From assembly GCF_023518235.1 (NCBI RefSeq), contig NZ_CP090423.1, positions 4,357,001 through 4,421,000 on the forward strand: a stretch of DNA of 64,000 nt. Reading direction: 5' to 3'. The translations under genes and the position numbers were made by a program. Below, in pieces: positions 19,417 to 29,009 of the stretch. Source of the DNA: Stenotrophomonas maltophilia. GTDB taxonomy: Bacteria > Pseudomonadota > Gammaproteobacteria > Xanthomonadales > Xanthomonadaceae. The notes beneath the pieces were generated by a model that saw only the letters and a list, made by a program, of their open reading frames with translations, was not told the DNA's origin and searched no databases. Within the stretch, counting starts at the first letter, position 1. Every line of letters starts with the position of its first letter.

Positions 19417-19483
19417 GGCGCACAGCTTGCCAGCGTGTGCGTGTACGTGGGGTCGAGGGCGGGCTACGGCCCTGCTTCGGTGG

Positions 19484-19554
19484 GTGCCGACCCTTGGTCG
19501 GCACGGCAGGTCAGCCTGCATTGAACCCAGGCAGTGCGGACCAACGGTCCGCGC
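19484..19554. repeat. Two palindromes related to SMAG stems
   Basis: 19484-19504 has perfect 9-bp arms GTGCCGACC/GGTCGGCAC, and 19534-19554 has GTGCGGACC/GGTCCGCGC. Neither has a GTAG end. They sit between the receptor gene and otsB on the same strand and may end receptor transcription. Confidence 0.55.
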
Positions 19555-19582
19555 CTGCCCACGGCAATCACACCCCGAGCGA

Positions 19583-22018
19583 TCAGAACGTATAGCGGAC
19601 GCGGCCGTAGTAGTACGCACCGTTGCTGCCGATCGGCGACAGCACGTCATACGGCAGGTTGCCGAAGTAGTGGATATCGCTGTTGGATCGATCCGGATAG
19701 TTGTCGGTCAGGTTCTGCCCGCCGATGGCCACGCTCCAGCGCGGGGTGATGCGGTACTCCACTTCCGCATCCAGCTGCCATTCGGCCTGGTAGGTCTGGC
19801 GCGGGATGTAGCCGTCACCGAAGTTGAACACGCGGGTGACGCTGCCATAGCGGTTCACCCGCGTGCTCAGCGACCAACGGTCGTTGCTCCATGCGGCCGA
19901 GAAACTGCCACGGGTGCGCGGTGTCGCGTCAGTCAGCGTGTTGGTCTCTTCAATGCCGAACAACACGTAGTCCGGATTCAGCGCCTGCAGCTGCGCCGGC
20001 GTGGCCAGTACGTTCTTCAGCGTGGTCTTGGTGTAGGCGTAGGTGCCGGTCAGCAGCAGCTGGCCATCGCCCAGCGACTGGCGCCAGTTGCTCACCAGCT
20101 CGGCGCCACGGGTGCGGGTGTCGGCGGCGTTGACGAAGAAGCTGGCGCTCTGCAGGCCGCTGACGCCGTAGTTGGCGGCCACGTAGTCGGTCAGTGCGTC
20201 GCCGGTGATGCTTTCCGACAATGCGATGCGGTCGTCGATGTCGATCTGGAAGAAGTCCAGCGACAGGTCGAAGTGCTCGCCGATGCGGCTGGTGAAGCCC
20301 AGCGAGGTGTTGAGCGACTTCTCCGGCTTCAGGTCACGTGCGCCGAGGCCGCGTGCGATCGGATTGTTGACCGAGAGCAGGCGGCCCTGCACCAGCTGGC
20401 CGCCGGCGTTGTAACCGGTGGAGGTGGATTCGTAGCCGATCTGCGCCAGCGACGGCGCGCGGAAGTTGTTGGAGATGGCACCACGCAGCGCGAAGGCCGG
20501 GGTGAACTCGTAGCGCAGGCCAAGCTTGCCGGTCAGCTCGCCGCCGAAATCGTCGTTGTGCTCGTAGCGTGCAGCCAGATCGGTGGAGAACTTCTCGCCG
20601 AACTGGCTGGACAGGCTGGCATAGGCACTGGCGACATCGCGCGACAGGCGCGCCGCATCCTGCGGGGTCAGGCCGCCACCGGCCTGCGAGCCGGTCGGGC
20701 GATCGGTGTACGGGCCGGCGGCGTAGCTGGCCGGGTCACCCGGGCGGGTCTGGTAACGCTCGTGGCGCGCTTCCACGCCCAGGCCGAGCGTGTGGCTGAT
20801 GCTGTCGCTCTGGGTGAACACGCGGCTCAGGTCGAGGTTGCCCACGGTCTGTGCGTACGCGTAGTCGGCGGTCTTGAAGCGGGTCGGGCTGGTCGGGCCC
20901 AGCGAGGCATTGAGCGAATCGCGCAGCCGGTAGGTGAAGTCGTTCTGGCCGTAATCGACGCTGCCGTCGTAGCTCCATTCACCCCACTGGCCACGCACGC
21001 CGGCCACGGCCTGCACATCGCGGTTCTCGCCTTCGGAGATCGGCCGGTAGCCGTTCGGATAGACCTGCTTCCAGTTCGCATCGCCATCGGGATAGCGGAA
21101 ATAGTTCGCGCCTTCGGTATCACGCTGGTTGAAGGTGCCGAAGGCATAGAAGGTGGAGGTCTGGCCGACCGGGATCTCGGTGTTCAGCCACAGGTTGATG
21201 TCCTTGCTCTTGCCATCGCCCAGCACGTAGTTGCGCTTGCCCTGCAGCGCCAGGTTGTCCGGGGTCTGGTCCCACGGCGGAATCTGGTCGAAGCCGGCAC
21301 GGTTGGTGCCGTTGCGGTGCTTGTATTCCAGGCCGACACGCAGGAAGCCACCGTCCTCGCCCAGCGAGGTGCCGACCTTGGCGCTGATGTTGCCGGTCTG
21401 GCCGTCGGTAAGGGTGCGCCCGATCGGCTTGAGGTCGGTGTGGTTGGCGCCGTAGCTGGCTTCGATCTCGCCGCCGTCGCCGCCGTTGTCGAGGATCACG
21501 TTGATCACACCGGCCACTGCATCGGAGCCGTACAGCGCGCCGGCGCCATCGCGCAGCACTTCGATGCGCTTGATCGCGCTGACCGGAATCGAGTTGAAGT
21601 CGACCGGCGTGGTGCCCTTGCCGATCTTGCTGTCGGTGTTGACCAGCGCGGTGTGGTGGCGGCGCTTGCCGTTCACCAGTACCAGCACCTGGTCCGGCGA
21701 CAGGCCACGCAGCTGCGCGGCGCGCACGTGGTCGGCGCCGCCGGAGTTGGACTGGCGCGGGAAGTTGAACGACGGCAGCAGCGCCTGCAGCGCGCTGCCC
21801 AGTTCACCGTTGACCACGCCGGCCTTGCGGATGTCCTCGGCGGTGAGCACGTCCACCGGCGAGGTGGATTCAAGCACGGTGCGGTCGGCGGCGCGGGTGC
21901 CGGTGACGATCACCGTGTCCAGGTTGGTGGCGTCCTGGGCCAGGGCCGGGGCGGCGGCGGAGGAAAGCGCGAGGGCGATGGCGAGGCCGAGCGGCGACGC
22001 GGGCAGGTGGACGGACAT
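19583..22018 (-). CDS. TonB-dependent receptor (copy 1)
   Basis: Outer-membrane TonB-gated transporter, 811 residues from the ATG at 22018 (ribosome binding site GGAG, five bases upstream). Signal peptide to about APALAQ; a TonB-box-like start of the mature protein (LDTVIVTGTR); plug domain with GLSPDQVLVLVNGKRRHHTAL and RIEVLRDGAGALYGSDAVAGVINV; then a 22-strand-type barrel ending GAYYYGRVRYTF with the usual terminal Phe. Substrate unknown; no Fur-like site was recognised upstream. Related to the receptor at 38662-41049, with which it shares many motifs. Separated from otsB by 166 bp with repeats, so a role in sugar uptake is only a possibility. Confidence 0.92.
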   Translation of the reverse strand: MSVHLPASPLGLAIALALSSAAAPALAQDATNLDTVIVTGTRAADRTVLESTSPVDVLTAEDIRKAGVVNGELGSALQALLPSFNFPRQSNSGGADHVRAAQLRGLSPDQVLVLVNGKRRHHTALVNTDSKIGKGTTPVDFNSIPVSAIKRIEVLRDGAGALYGSDAVAGVINVILDNGGDGGEIEASYGANHTDLKPIGRTLTDGQTGNISAKVGTSLGEDGGFLRVGLEYKHRNGTNRAGFDQIPPWDQTPDNLALQGKRNYVLGDGKSKDINLWLNTEIPVGQTSTFYAFGTFNQRDTEGANYFRYPDGDANWKQVYPNGYRPISEGENRDVQAVAGVRGQWGEWSYDGSVDYGQNDFTYRLRDSLNASLGPTSPTRFKTADYAYAQTVGNLDLSRVFTQSDSISHTLGLGVEARHERYQTRPGDPASYAAGPYTDRPTGSQAGGGLTPQDAARLSRDVASAYASLSSQFGEKFSTDLAARYEHNDDFGGELTGKLGLRYEFTPAFALRGAISNNFRAPSLAQIGYESTSTGYNAGGQLVQGRLLSVNNPIARGLGARDLKPEKSLNTSLGFTSRIGEHFDLSLDFFQIDIDDRIALSESITGDALTDYVAANYGVSGLQSASFFVNAADTRTRGAELVSNWRQSLGDGQLLLTGTYAYTKTTLKNVLATPAQLQALNPDYVLFGIEETNTLTDATPRTRGSFSAAWSNDRWSLSTRVNRYGSVTRVFNFGDGYIPRQTYQAEWQLDAEVEYRITPRWSVAIGGQNLTDNYPDRSNSDIHYFGNLPYDVLSPIGSNGAYYYGRVRYTF

Positions 22019-22072
22019 GGGGACTCCAGCAACAACGACGACGGGGAAGGGGGAGATAGTTTCACTTACATC

Positions 22073-22082
22073 CATCCGGATG
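22073..22082. promoter_or_regulatory. Palindrome upstream of TonB-dependent receptor
   Basis: CATCCGGATG, a perfect 10-bp dyad 55 bp upstream of the receptor start, next to an AT-rich stretch (GATATATTATC at 22087) unusual for this GC-rich genome. It could be an operator; there is no direct evidence. Confidence 0.3.
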
Positions 22083-22232
22083 AAGCGATATATTATCTTC
22101 GCGTGATGACCGGTGCCGATGCAAGCCCCTGCCGGTCCGGCATGAGCTGATGCCCTGCAGGCATCAGCACGCCGGGCCGGCGGCGCTGTACGCTGCCGGC
22201 TCGCCCTGTCCCCTTTCCCCGGAGCTGTACCG

Positions 22233-22715
22233 ATGAAACACCTTGGCCTCGTCTTCGCCGTGCTGCTGGCCACCAGCGGCTGCGCCAGCCTGTCCTCGCA
22301 GGCGCCCAGCGCCTATGCCACGGCCACCACCGCCGAACTGAAGGGCGATGCCGCGCGCCCGTCGGCCGGCCACGGCTGGGTGCGCAGCGAGCTGTACTTC
22401 GGCGTGGGCGAGGAGCAGGGCGCGGGCAACCGTCCGCAGGCCGACACCATCAGTGAGGCGCAGTGGCGCGCCTTCCTGGACAAGCAGGTGACTCCCCGCT
22501 TCCCGGATGGCCTGACCGTGTTCGATGCCTATGGCCAGTGGCTGTTCCGTGGCGATGCCACGCCCAACCGCCTGCGCACCAAGGTGCTGGTGGTGCTGCA
22601 CGAAGACACCCCGCAGCGTCGCGCCGATATCGAAGCGATCCGTCTGGCGTGGAAGCAGCAGACCCAGCATCAGTCGGTGCTATGGTCGCGGCAGCCGGTC
22701 GAGGTATCGTTCTGA
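22233..22715 (+). CDS. DUF3574 lipoprotein
   Basis: 160 residues. Lipoprotein leader LVFAVLLATSGC, so probably anchored in the outer membrane. The body fits DUF3574: RSELYFGVG near the start, ISEAQWRAFLDKQVTPRFPDGLTVFDAYGQW, and LVVLHEDTPQRRADIEAIRLAWKQQ. The function of the family is unknown. Divergent from the TonB-dependent receptor and followed 36 bp later by a second exported protein. Confidence 0.85.
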   Translation: MKHLGLVFAVLLATSGCASLSSQAPSAYATATTAELKGDAARPSAGHGWVRSELYFGVGEEQGAGNRPQADTISEAQWRAFLDKQVTPRFPDGLTVFDAYGQWLFRGDATPNRLRTKVLVVLHEDTPQRRADIEAIRLAWKQQTQHQSVLWSRQPVEVSF

Positions 22716-22751
22716 GTTGAAGGTGCCGCCGTGGCGCTGCAGGGAGCGATG

Positions 22752-23609
22752 ATGAAACACAGGGAATGCGTGTTGGGCGTGGTGCTGGCAGGACTGCTGG
22801 CACCGTGGGCGCAGGCCCGTGGCGACGACGGCGAAACGCTACGGTTCCAGGTCGCCGCGCACGTGCAGGCGCAGGCCGACCCCCAGCAGGATGGCAGCAT
22901 CGCGGTGCGGTTCTCGCCGTCGGGCAAGCGCCAGTCGCTGGCAGGCGCGGCCGATGCCGACGGCAATTCGCGGTGGTCGCTCGAAGACGTCGATTTCGAT
23001 GGCTACCCGGAACTGGTCGCGCGTGCCTCTGTGGGCATGGTCAATGAAGCGGTGGCGGTGTACCGGTTCGATCCGGGCAGTGCCTCGTATCGCGCGCTGC
23101 AGGCCGAAACGCACGGCAACGACAGCTGCGTTGACCTGATGGGGCTGAGCGTCGACGCAAAGACCCGCACCCTGACCAGCAGCTGCCGCAGCGGCCCGAT
23201 GTGGTACACCGACCAGTATCGGTTTGCGGGCGCAAAGCTCTATCTGTACCGCGGCGAGCGCCTTCTGATGCTGGGCGGTACGCTGAACGCGGCCCTGCAT
23301 TGGGTGCAGACCGACGATCAGGGGCCGTTGGCAGTCTGGCGCACCTATGATCCTGCCGGCCATGGGCTGGAAAGCGCGATTGCCGATGGCCTGGGCGTGC
23401 CACCCGAGGGACCGTTGCGTGGCCAGCAGGCCTCCGTGCTGGCGGCGCGCGTGTTTCTGTTCGACCGCCCCGGTGCATCCAGCACCAAGCGTTACCTGGT
23501 GCAGGGCGACCGCGTGGAGATGCTGGATGAACAGGACGGTTGGATGAAGCTGCGCTACCGCAACCCGAAGCAGGGCGTGGTGGAGGGGTGGATCAACGTC
23601 AATGATTGA
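22752..23609 (+). CDS. Exported protein with C-terminal SH3-like domain
   Basis: 285 residues from the ATG at 22752; AGGGAG gives a good ribosome binding site and two in-frame ATGs are adjacent (22749, 22752). Signal peptide LGVVLAGLLAPWAQA. The N-terminal half has a calcium-loop-like DVDFDGYPELV and two Cys (NDSCVD, TSSCRS) that could form a disulfide, as in XAC2610-like proteins of xanthomonads; the C terminus (YLVQGDRVEMLDEQDGWMK...GVVEGWINV) resembles a bacterial SH3 fold. Function unknown; probably periplasmic. Confidence 0.65.
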   Translation: MKHRECVLGVVLAGLLAPWAQARGDDGETLRFQVAAHVQAQADPQQDGSIAVRFSPSGKRQSLAGAADADGNSRWSLEDVDFDGYPELVARASVGMVNEAVAVYRFDPGSASYRALQAETHGNDSCVDLMGLSVDAKTRTLTSSCRSGPMWYTDQYRFAGAKLYLYRGERLLMLGGTLNAALHWVQTDDQGPLAVWRTYDPAGHGLESAIADGLGVPPEGPLRGQQASVLAARVFLFDRPGASSTKRYLVQGDRVEMLDEQDGWMKLRYRNPKQGVVEGWINVND

Positions 23610-23718
23610 CGAGACGTCTACCCGCAGTTTGCACATCAAGGCGATGCGCAACTTGCCCACGGGGGCATCACTTCCTCGGGACTAGCCTCGGACGTTCCCC
23701 CGTTCGAGGATGTATCCG

Positions 23719-25437
23719 ATGAGCAAGCGCGTGGCCGAAATCGTGGTGGACGCCCTGCAGCAGGCTGGCGTTCGACGTTGCTACGGCATCGTCGGCGATA
23801 CGCTCAACCATGTGACCGATGCGATGCATGGCAGCGATATCGCATGGGTGCACGTCCGCCATGAAGAAGTGGCTGCGTTCGCCGCCGGTGCCGATTCGCT
23901 GGTGAGCGGCGAGCTGACCGCCTGCGCCGGTTCCTGCGGCCCCGGCAGCCTGCACTTCATCAACGGCGTGTTCGAAAGCAACCGCAACCGCGCGCCGATG
24001 GTGCTGATCGCCAGCCAGGTGGTGACCAGCGAGCTGGGCATGGAATTCCCGCAGGAAGTGGACTTCAAGGCGGTGTACGCCAGTTGCACGGTGTTCTGCG
24101 AGCAGGTGCACAGCGCCGAGCAGGCACGGCGCGTGGTCACTCTGGCCTGCCAGGCGGCGATCAGCCGCCGCGGCGTGGCGGTGGTGATCCTGCCGGCCGA
24201 CATCAGCCAGGCCGAGGTGAAGCACGATGTGCCGTTCTCAGTGCACTATACCCAGCCGGTGCTGCGCCCATCCGACGCCGAACTGCAACGCATCGCCGAG
24301 CTGCTGGCGCAGGGCAAGCGCATCGGCATCTATGCCGGCGCCGGCTGCCAGGGCGCGCATGCGCAGCTGCTGGAGCTTGCCCGGCGCCTGCAGGCACCGG
24401 TCGCGCACACTTCGCGCGCCAAGGATTTCGTCGAGCCGGACAACCCTTACAACATGGGCATGACCGGTATCTTCGGCATCGAGTCCGGCTTCCACACATT
24501 GATGGAGTGCGACACGCTGCTGCTGCTCGGCGCCGATTTCGCCTGGGGCCAGTTCTACCCGGACAAGGCGACGATCATCCAGGTCGACCGCGATGGCAGC
24601 CACCTCGGCCGCCGCCATCCGGTAAACCTGGGCGTGGTGGGCGATATCGCACCGACGCTGGACGCGTTGTTGTCGATGTTGCCGCCGCGCGAGGACGCCA
24701 CATTCCTGGACGAGTGCATCGAGCGTCGCGACAAGGCGCTGAAAAAGCGCGAGCAGGAAGAGCAACCGGGCGAAGGCGAGCTGATCCACCCGCAGCACCT
24801 GACGGCGCTGCTGTCGAAGTACGCCGCAGACGATGCGCTGTTCACCGCCGACGGCGGCTCGCCGATGGTGTGGGTGCTGCGGCATATCCGCGTCAACGGC
24901 CGCCGCCGCACGCTGACCAGCCTGCTGCATGGCACGATGGCCAACGCGATGCCGCAGGCGTTGGGCCTGCAGAAGGCCTTTCCGGGCCGGCAGGTGATCT
25001 CGCTGTCCGGCGATGGCGGCCTGGCGATGCTGCTCGGTGATCTGCTGACCGCGGTGCAGGAGAACCTGCCGATCAAGGTGGTGGTGTTCAACAACGGCTC
25101 GCTCAACTTCGTCGAGCTGGAGCAGAAGGTGGAAGGCCTGCTGGACAACTACACCGATCTGAAGAATCCGGACTTTGGTCGCCTGGCCGAGGTGATCGGT
25201 TTCCACGGCCGCACTGTGACCCGCAGCGAGGATCTGGAGGACGCGGTGCAGGACTTCCTGGCACAGCGCGGCCCGGCATTGCTGGATGTGCACACCAGCC
25301 GCGCCGAGCTGGTGATGCCGCCGCAGATCGAGGCCAAGCAGGTGGCGGGCACGGCGTTGTACGCGGCCAAGGCGGTGTTGAACGGCCGCTTCGACGACGT
25401 GAAGCATCTGCTGGTGGACAACTTCCTGAAGAAGTGA
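23719..25437 (+). CDS. poxB: Thiamine-diphosphate-dependent pyruvate oxidase (PoxB-type)
   Basis: Probable pyruvate:ubiquinone oxidoreductase producing acetate and CO2. 572 residues, the same length as E. coli PoxB, using the ATG at 23719 with GAGG nine bases upstream. N-terminal Pyr domain with catalytic Glu50 (VHVRHEEVAAFAAG), central FAD domain, and C-terminal PP domain with the GDG...NN thiamine-diphosphate motif (GDG at 431-433, ending VVVFNN). The C-terminal tail (DDVKHLLVDNFLKK) parallels the lipid-binding end of PoxB. Related family members (acetolactate synthase) are less likely because of length and overall match. Confidence 0.88.
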   Translation: MSKRVAEIVVDALQQAGVRRCYGIVGDTLNHVTDAMHGSDIAWVHVRHEEVAAFAAGADSLVSGELTACAGSCGPGSLHFINGVFESNRNRAPMVLIASQVVTSELGMEFPQEVDFKAVYASCTVFCEQVHSAEQARRVVTLACQAAISRRGVAVVILPADISQAEVKHDVPFSVHYTQPVLRPSDAELQRIAELLAQGKRIGIYAGAGCQGAHAQLLELARRLQAPVAHTSRAKDFVEPDNPYNMGMTGIFGIESGFHTLMECDTLLLLGADFAWGQFYPDKATIIQVDRDGSHLGRRHPVNLGVVGDIAPTLDALLSMLPPREDATFLDECIERRDKALKKREQEEQPGEGELIHPQHLTALLSKYAADDALFTADGGSPMVWVLRHIRVNGRRRTLTSLLHGTMANAMPQALGLQKAFPGRQVISLSGDGGLAMLLGDLLTAVQENLPIKVVVFNNGSLNFVELEQKVEGLLDNYTDLKNPDFGRLAEVIGFHGRTVTRSEDLEDAVQDFLAQRGPALLDVHTSRAELVMPPQIEAKQVAGTALYAAKAVLNGRFDDVKHLLVDNFLKK

Positions 25438-25452
25438 GCCGCCTGCCCCCCG

Positions 25453-25515
25453 GTAGTGCCGGCGCTGGCCGGCAACGCCGGGGTCACCGCCACCAAGGGC
25501 CCAGCCGTTGGCTGG
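25453..25515. repeat. SMAG-type palindrome and a short hairpin
   Basis: 25453-25474 starts GTAG with TGCCGGC/GCCGGCA arms; 25501-25515 is CCAGCC-GTT-GGCTGG. Both lie between poxB and the permease gene and could weaken read-through. Confidence 0.6.
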
Positions 25516-25596
25516 AACCCATCATTCCAGCGTGGAATTGGCGCCCGGGCCCCGCTGGGCCTACCATCGGCGGTCCCCACCCCCACCGCCCCTTCC

Positions 25597-27207
25597 ATGT
25601 CCGCTCCCGTTCCCGCCGCACCGCGTCGCTGGTTCGTCGCCGGCGACTTCAATGGCTTCTTCGGCCTGGTCGTCGACAACCTCTCCATCCTTGGCTTCAT
25701 CGCCATGGCCCTGGTCGGTATCTTTCAGTTCCCCGCCGACGTGGTATTCGGCCGCATGTTCCCCGGCACCGCCTTCGGCGTTCTGGTCGGCAACCTGCTG
25801 TACACCCTGATGGCGCGGCGCCTGGCTGCACGCACCGGCCGCGACGACGTCACCGCCATGCCGCTGGGCCTGGATGCGCCCACCAGCATCGGCATGGCTC
25901 TGCTGGTGCTCGGCCCGGCCTTCATCGCCTTCAAACAGCAGGGCATGGACCCGCACGCGGCGGGTATCGCCACCTGGCAGCTGGGCATGGCCGCGCTGGT
26001 CATCATGGGCCTGCTCAAGCTGGTGCTGTCGTTCTTCGGCGAAGCGGTCACCCGCGCGCTGCCGCGTGCCGCGCTGCTGGGCTCGATCGCCGGCATCGCG
26101 CTGGTGCTGATGGGTCTGCTGCCGCTGCTGGAAACCCTGCGTTCGCCGCTGGTCGGCTTCACCACGCTGGGCCTGCTGCTGTACGTGCTGATCGCCAAGG
26201 GCCGGCTGCCGGTGCGTGGCCCGGGCGTGCTGCTGGCCTTCGTGTTCGGCACCGTGCTGTATTACGGCCTCGGCCTGGCCGGGCTGGGTGCACCGGGCTT
26301 CCATGTGCCGGCCTGGGTGCCGCCGCAGGTGGTGCTGCCGCTGCCGACGCTGGGCTTCCTCGAGGGCCTGCCCACCGCGATGACCTACCTGCCGCTGCTG
26401 CTGCCGTTCGGCCTGCTGATGGTGGTGGGCGGCATCAACGTGTCCGAGAGCGCGCGCGCGGCCGGCGATGACTACCGCACCCGTGACATCCTGCTGGTGG
26501 AAGCGGTGGCCACGCTGGTGGCCGGTGTCTGCGGCGGCGTGGCGCAGACCACGCCCTACATCGGCCAGCCGGCCTACAAGCACATGGGCGCGCGCAGCGG
26601 CTATACGCTGCTGACCGGCCTGTTCGTCGGCATCGGCGGCATGCTGGGCATCATTTCCGGGCTGGTGCAGTGGCTGCCATTGGCGGTGCTGGCGCCGATC
26701 ATCGTATACGTGGCCATCGACATCACCACGCAGGCCTTCCAGGCCACGCCGCGCCAGCACGCCGGTGCGATGGTGTTTGGTTTCCTGCCGTCGGTGGCCT
26801 ACCTGCTGGCGATCAAGGCACCGGGCTGGATCGCACCGGACCAGTTGCCGCAGCTGCTGACCAAGCTCGATGGGCATGGCCTGCCGGAACTGGCGGTGAT
26901 CTTCACTCTCGGCAACGGCTTCATCATCACCTCGATGCTGTGGATTTCGGCGGTGGCGGCGATGGTGGACGGCCGCCTGCGCCGGGCCTGCGGCTTCCTG
27001 CTGGTGGCGGCGCTGCTGACCCTGTTCGGTCTGATCCATTCGGTGGACCCGCGCGGCGGCATCTACCTGCCGTGGGACCTGGAAGGGCTGGCGCGCATCA
27101 TCAGCTGGCAGTTTGCCGGCGCCTATGTGGCGCTTGCAGTGCTGCTGGGGCTGCTGTCGTTGCAGAAGCAGCCGGTGAAGCCGCCGGGTGACGGCACCGA
27201 TCATTGA
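25597..27207 (+). CDS. Purine/xanthine-type permease (NCS2/AzgA-like)
   Basis: Inner-membrane transporter of 536 residues with about 12 hydrophobic segments. The start is the ATG at 25597 (MSAPVPAAPRRWFVAGDFNGFFG). Features like the AzgA/NCS2 group include DDVTAMPLGLDAPTSIGMA near the N terminus and, in the middle, GGVAQTTPYIGQPAYKHMGARSGYT, in the position of the conserved substrate-binding motif. The substrate (purine, xanthine or something else) is not resolved. Located 159 bp after poxB on the same strand with repeats between; functional link unclear. Confidence 0.65.
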   Translation: MSAPVPAAPRRWFVAGDFNGFFGLVVDNLSILGFIAMALVGIFQFPADVVFGRMFPGTAFGVLVGNLLYTLMARRLAARTGRDDVTAMPLGLDAPTSIGMALLVLGPAFIAFKQQGMDPHAAGIATWQLGMAALVIMGLLKLVLSFFGEAVTRALPRAALLGSIAGIALVLMGLLPLLETLRSPLVGFTTLGLLLYVLIAKGRLPVRGPGVLLAFVFGTVLYYGLGLAGLGAPGFHVPAWVPPQVVLPLPTLGFLEGLPTAMTYLPLLLPFGLLMVVGGINVSESARAAGDDYRTRDILLVEAVATLVAGVCGGVAQTTPYIGQPAYKHMGARSGYTLLTGLFVGIGGMLGIISGLVQWLPLAVLAPIIVYVAIDITTQAFQATPRQHAGAMVFGFLPSVAYLLAIKAPGWIAPDQLPQLLTKLDGHGLPELAVIFTLGNGFIITSMLWISAVAAMVDGRLRRACGFLLVAALLTLFGLIHSVDPRGGIYLPWDLEGLARIISWQFAGAYVALAVLLGLLSLQKQPVKPPGDGTDH

Positions 27208-27263
27208 CCGGGGACGCCGGGCATGGCCCTGCGCTACCCCTCTCTTTCCGCCTCGGGCGTGTC

Positions 27264-27290
27264 GTAGAGCCGAGCATGGCTCGGTTCTAC
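27264..27290. repeat. SMAG-type palindrome
   Basis: GTAG and CTAC ends with AGCCGAGC/GCTCGGTT arms, between the convergent permease and glutathione transferase genes. Confidence 0.75.
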
Positions 27291-27314
27291 ATAGGGACGT
27301 TGTATGCGGCGGTA

Positions 27315-28025
27315 TCAGCGTTCGGCGTCCAGCTCCGGGTAGTGGCGGAAAATGCCATGGGTGTTGAATGCCAGGCGCCGTTCCGAGCCCAGGTAGGCGG
27401 CGATGTTCGGTCGTTTCGCCACCCGCTCCTGCACGGCACGCAGCAGGGGCAGGGTGGCTGCCAACGCCTGCATGCGGCGCGGAAACATGTAGTCCAGCCC
27501 GCTCATCAGCTGGAACAGCGACAGATCCACGTAGGAATGCTCGCGCAGTGCATGGCGGCCACCATTGGCTGCCAGCACCTGCTCGAAATAGCCCAGATAC
27601 TTCGGAAGCCGTTCGCTGCGCAGCGATGCAGCCCGCGCCAGCGCCTCGCTCTTCTGATCCTCGTAGTACTTCGAGGCGGCAATCGGGTGATGGGTGTCGT
27701 GCACTTCGGCCACGAGGTCGGCGATGGTCAGCTGCAGCTGCAACGCCTGCATCCGCCGCGAGGCTGCCTGCGGTACCAGATCCAGCGTCGGGCCGAGGAA
27801 ATCGAGGATGGCCGCGACCTGCGCGATCACCTGTCGTCCCGCCTTGAGGAATGGCGGCGCGAACGGTTGCGCGCCTTCGCTGCCACCGTCCAGGAACGGC
27901 TGCATGACCGCATCGCCGTGGACCCGCGCCATGTCCACGTAGTCGGCGCCTGCGTCTTCCAATGCCAGGCGCACGAACTCGCCACGGCCCTGGATGCCGG
28001 TCCAGTAATACAGCGCGTACTGCAT
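27315..28025 (-). CDS. Glutathione S-transferase family protein
   Basis: 236 residues from the ATG at 28025 (ribosome binding site GGAGAGG). N-terminal thioredoxin-like domain (MQYALYYWTGIQGRGEFVRLALEDAGA) with the Tyr/Trp-rich first strand and the GEFVRLALE helix typical of sigma/pi-like GSTs, a short linker, and an all-helical C-terminal domain ending RPNIAAYLGSERRLAFNTHG. Probably cytosolic detoxification; the substrate is unknown. Divergent from the DUF3014 gene. Confidence 0.85.
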   Translation of the reverse strand: MQYALYYWTGIQGRGEFVRLALEDAGADYVDMARVHGDAVMQPFLDGGSEGAQPFAPPFLKAGRQVIAQVAAILDFLGPTLDLVPQAASRRMQALQLQLTIADLVAEVHDTHHPIAASKYYEDQKSEALARAASLRSERLPKYLGYFEQVLAANGGRHALREHSYVDLSLFQLMSGLDYMFPRRMQALAATLPLLRAVQERVAKRPNIAAYLGSERRLAFNTHGIFRHYPELDAER

Positions 28026-28187
28026 GGCTGCCTCTCCACACGATGAGATCCACAGCCTCGCGCAGCCGGTGCAAAGCAGGCGTGAGTGCGCGGGCTGAAC
28101 CCGAACGCCAGCAGAACACGCGGGGAACCGGCTGCCATCGGCAGGGTCACACCCTGTCCATGCAGGTGAAAAACGAGGGACTGCATC

Positions 28188-29009
28188 ATGCAGAGTGGAA
28201 AGGCGATCTGGCCCTGGGTGCTGGGTGTGGTGGTGATCGGTGGCGCGGGTGGCTGGCTGTTCCGCGATCAGCTGAAAAGCCTGGCAGACGGTGTCCCGGT
28301 GCCGGTGCAATCGAGGCCTGCCTCTACCAGCGCGCCGTCGCAACCGACGGCGGCCACAGAGACCACGCCAGCACCACCGCCGATCCGGCATCCGCTGGAT
28401 ACCGAGGCCGCCGCCGACCCGGCGCTGCCGAAGCTGGCTGACAGCGATGCCGCTGCCTGGGGCGCACTGAGCCAGCTGTTCCAGGGCGAGGGCCCGCTGA
28501 CCCTGCTGCTGCGCGACCACCTGATCCAGCGCCTGGTCACCCAGATCGACAACCTGGACAAGCCCAGCGTGCCGCCGACCGCGCTGGCCGCGCGGCCGCT
28601 GCCGGGCAACCTGCAGGTCGAGCCCGGCGAGGGTGGCGAACGCATCGCCGCCAGCAACGCGGCGCGCTATGCGCCCTACGTGCAGGCCTTCACTGCGCTC
28701 GACCCGGCGGCCACGGCCACTGCGTACAAGCGCTTCTATCCGCTGATCCAGCAGGCCTACGTCGAGCTCGGCCGGCCCGAGGGCTATTTCAACGATCGTC
28801 TTGTCGCAGTGATCGACCATCTGCTGGACACCCCGGACCTGGCCCAGGCGCCGACGGTGCAGCGCGATGAACGCGGCCGCTACCGCTTCGTCGATGGCGC
28901 CCTGCAGTCGCGTTCGATCGGCCAGAAGGCCCTGCTGCGCATGGACCCGGCGCAGGCCCGTGCGGTCAAGCAGCAGCTGCGGGCGATCCGCAGCGCGATC
29001 AGCCATTGA
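28188..29009 (+). CDS. DUF3014 membrane-anchored protein
   Basis: 273 residues. One N-terminal membrane anchor (IWPWVLGVVVIGGAGGWLF), a Pro/Ala/Thr-rich linker, then the DUF3014 domain: LLLRDHLIQRLVTQIDNLDKP, YAPYVQAFTALDP, and AYVELGRPEGYFNDRLVAVIDHLLDTP. Function unknown; topology suggests an inner-membrane protein with a periplasmic domain. It ends 181 bp before clpB, which has its own promoter. Confidence 0.85.
   Translation: MQSGKAIWPWVLGVVVIGGAGGWLFRDQLKSLADGVPVPVQSRPASTSAPSQPTAATETTPAPPPIRHPLDTEAAADPALPKLADSDAAAWGALSQLFQGEGPLTLLLRDHLIQRLVTQIDNLDKPSVPPTALAARPLPGNLQVEPGEGGERIAASNAARYAPYVQAFTALDPAATATAYKRFYPLIQQAYVELGRPEGYFNDRLVAVIDHLLDTPDLAQAPTVQRDERGRYRFVDGALQSRSIGQKALLRMDPAQARAVKQQLRAIRSAISH

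Noticed and set aside
19025-22150. An open frame of 1041 codons on the plus strand opposite otsB and the TonB receptor
   Set aside because: It runs antisense to well-supported genes and has biased, low-complexity composition typical of the shadow frame of high-GC coding DNA.
25561-28119. An 852-codon open frame antisense to the permease gene
   Set aside because: His/Gln/Arg-rich shadow frame. The only real gene on that strand here is the glutathione transferase, in a frame ending at 27315.
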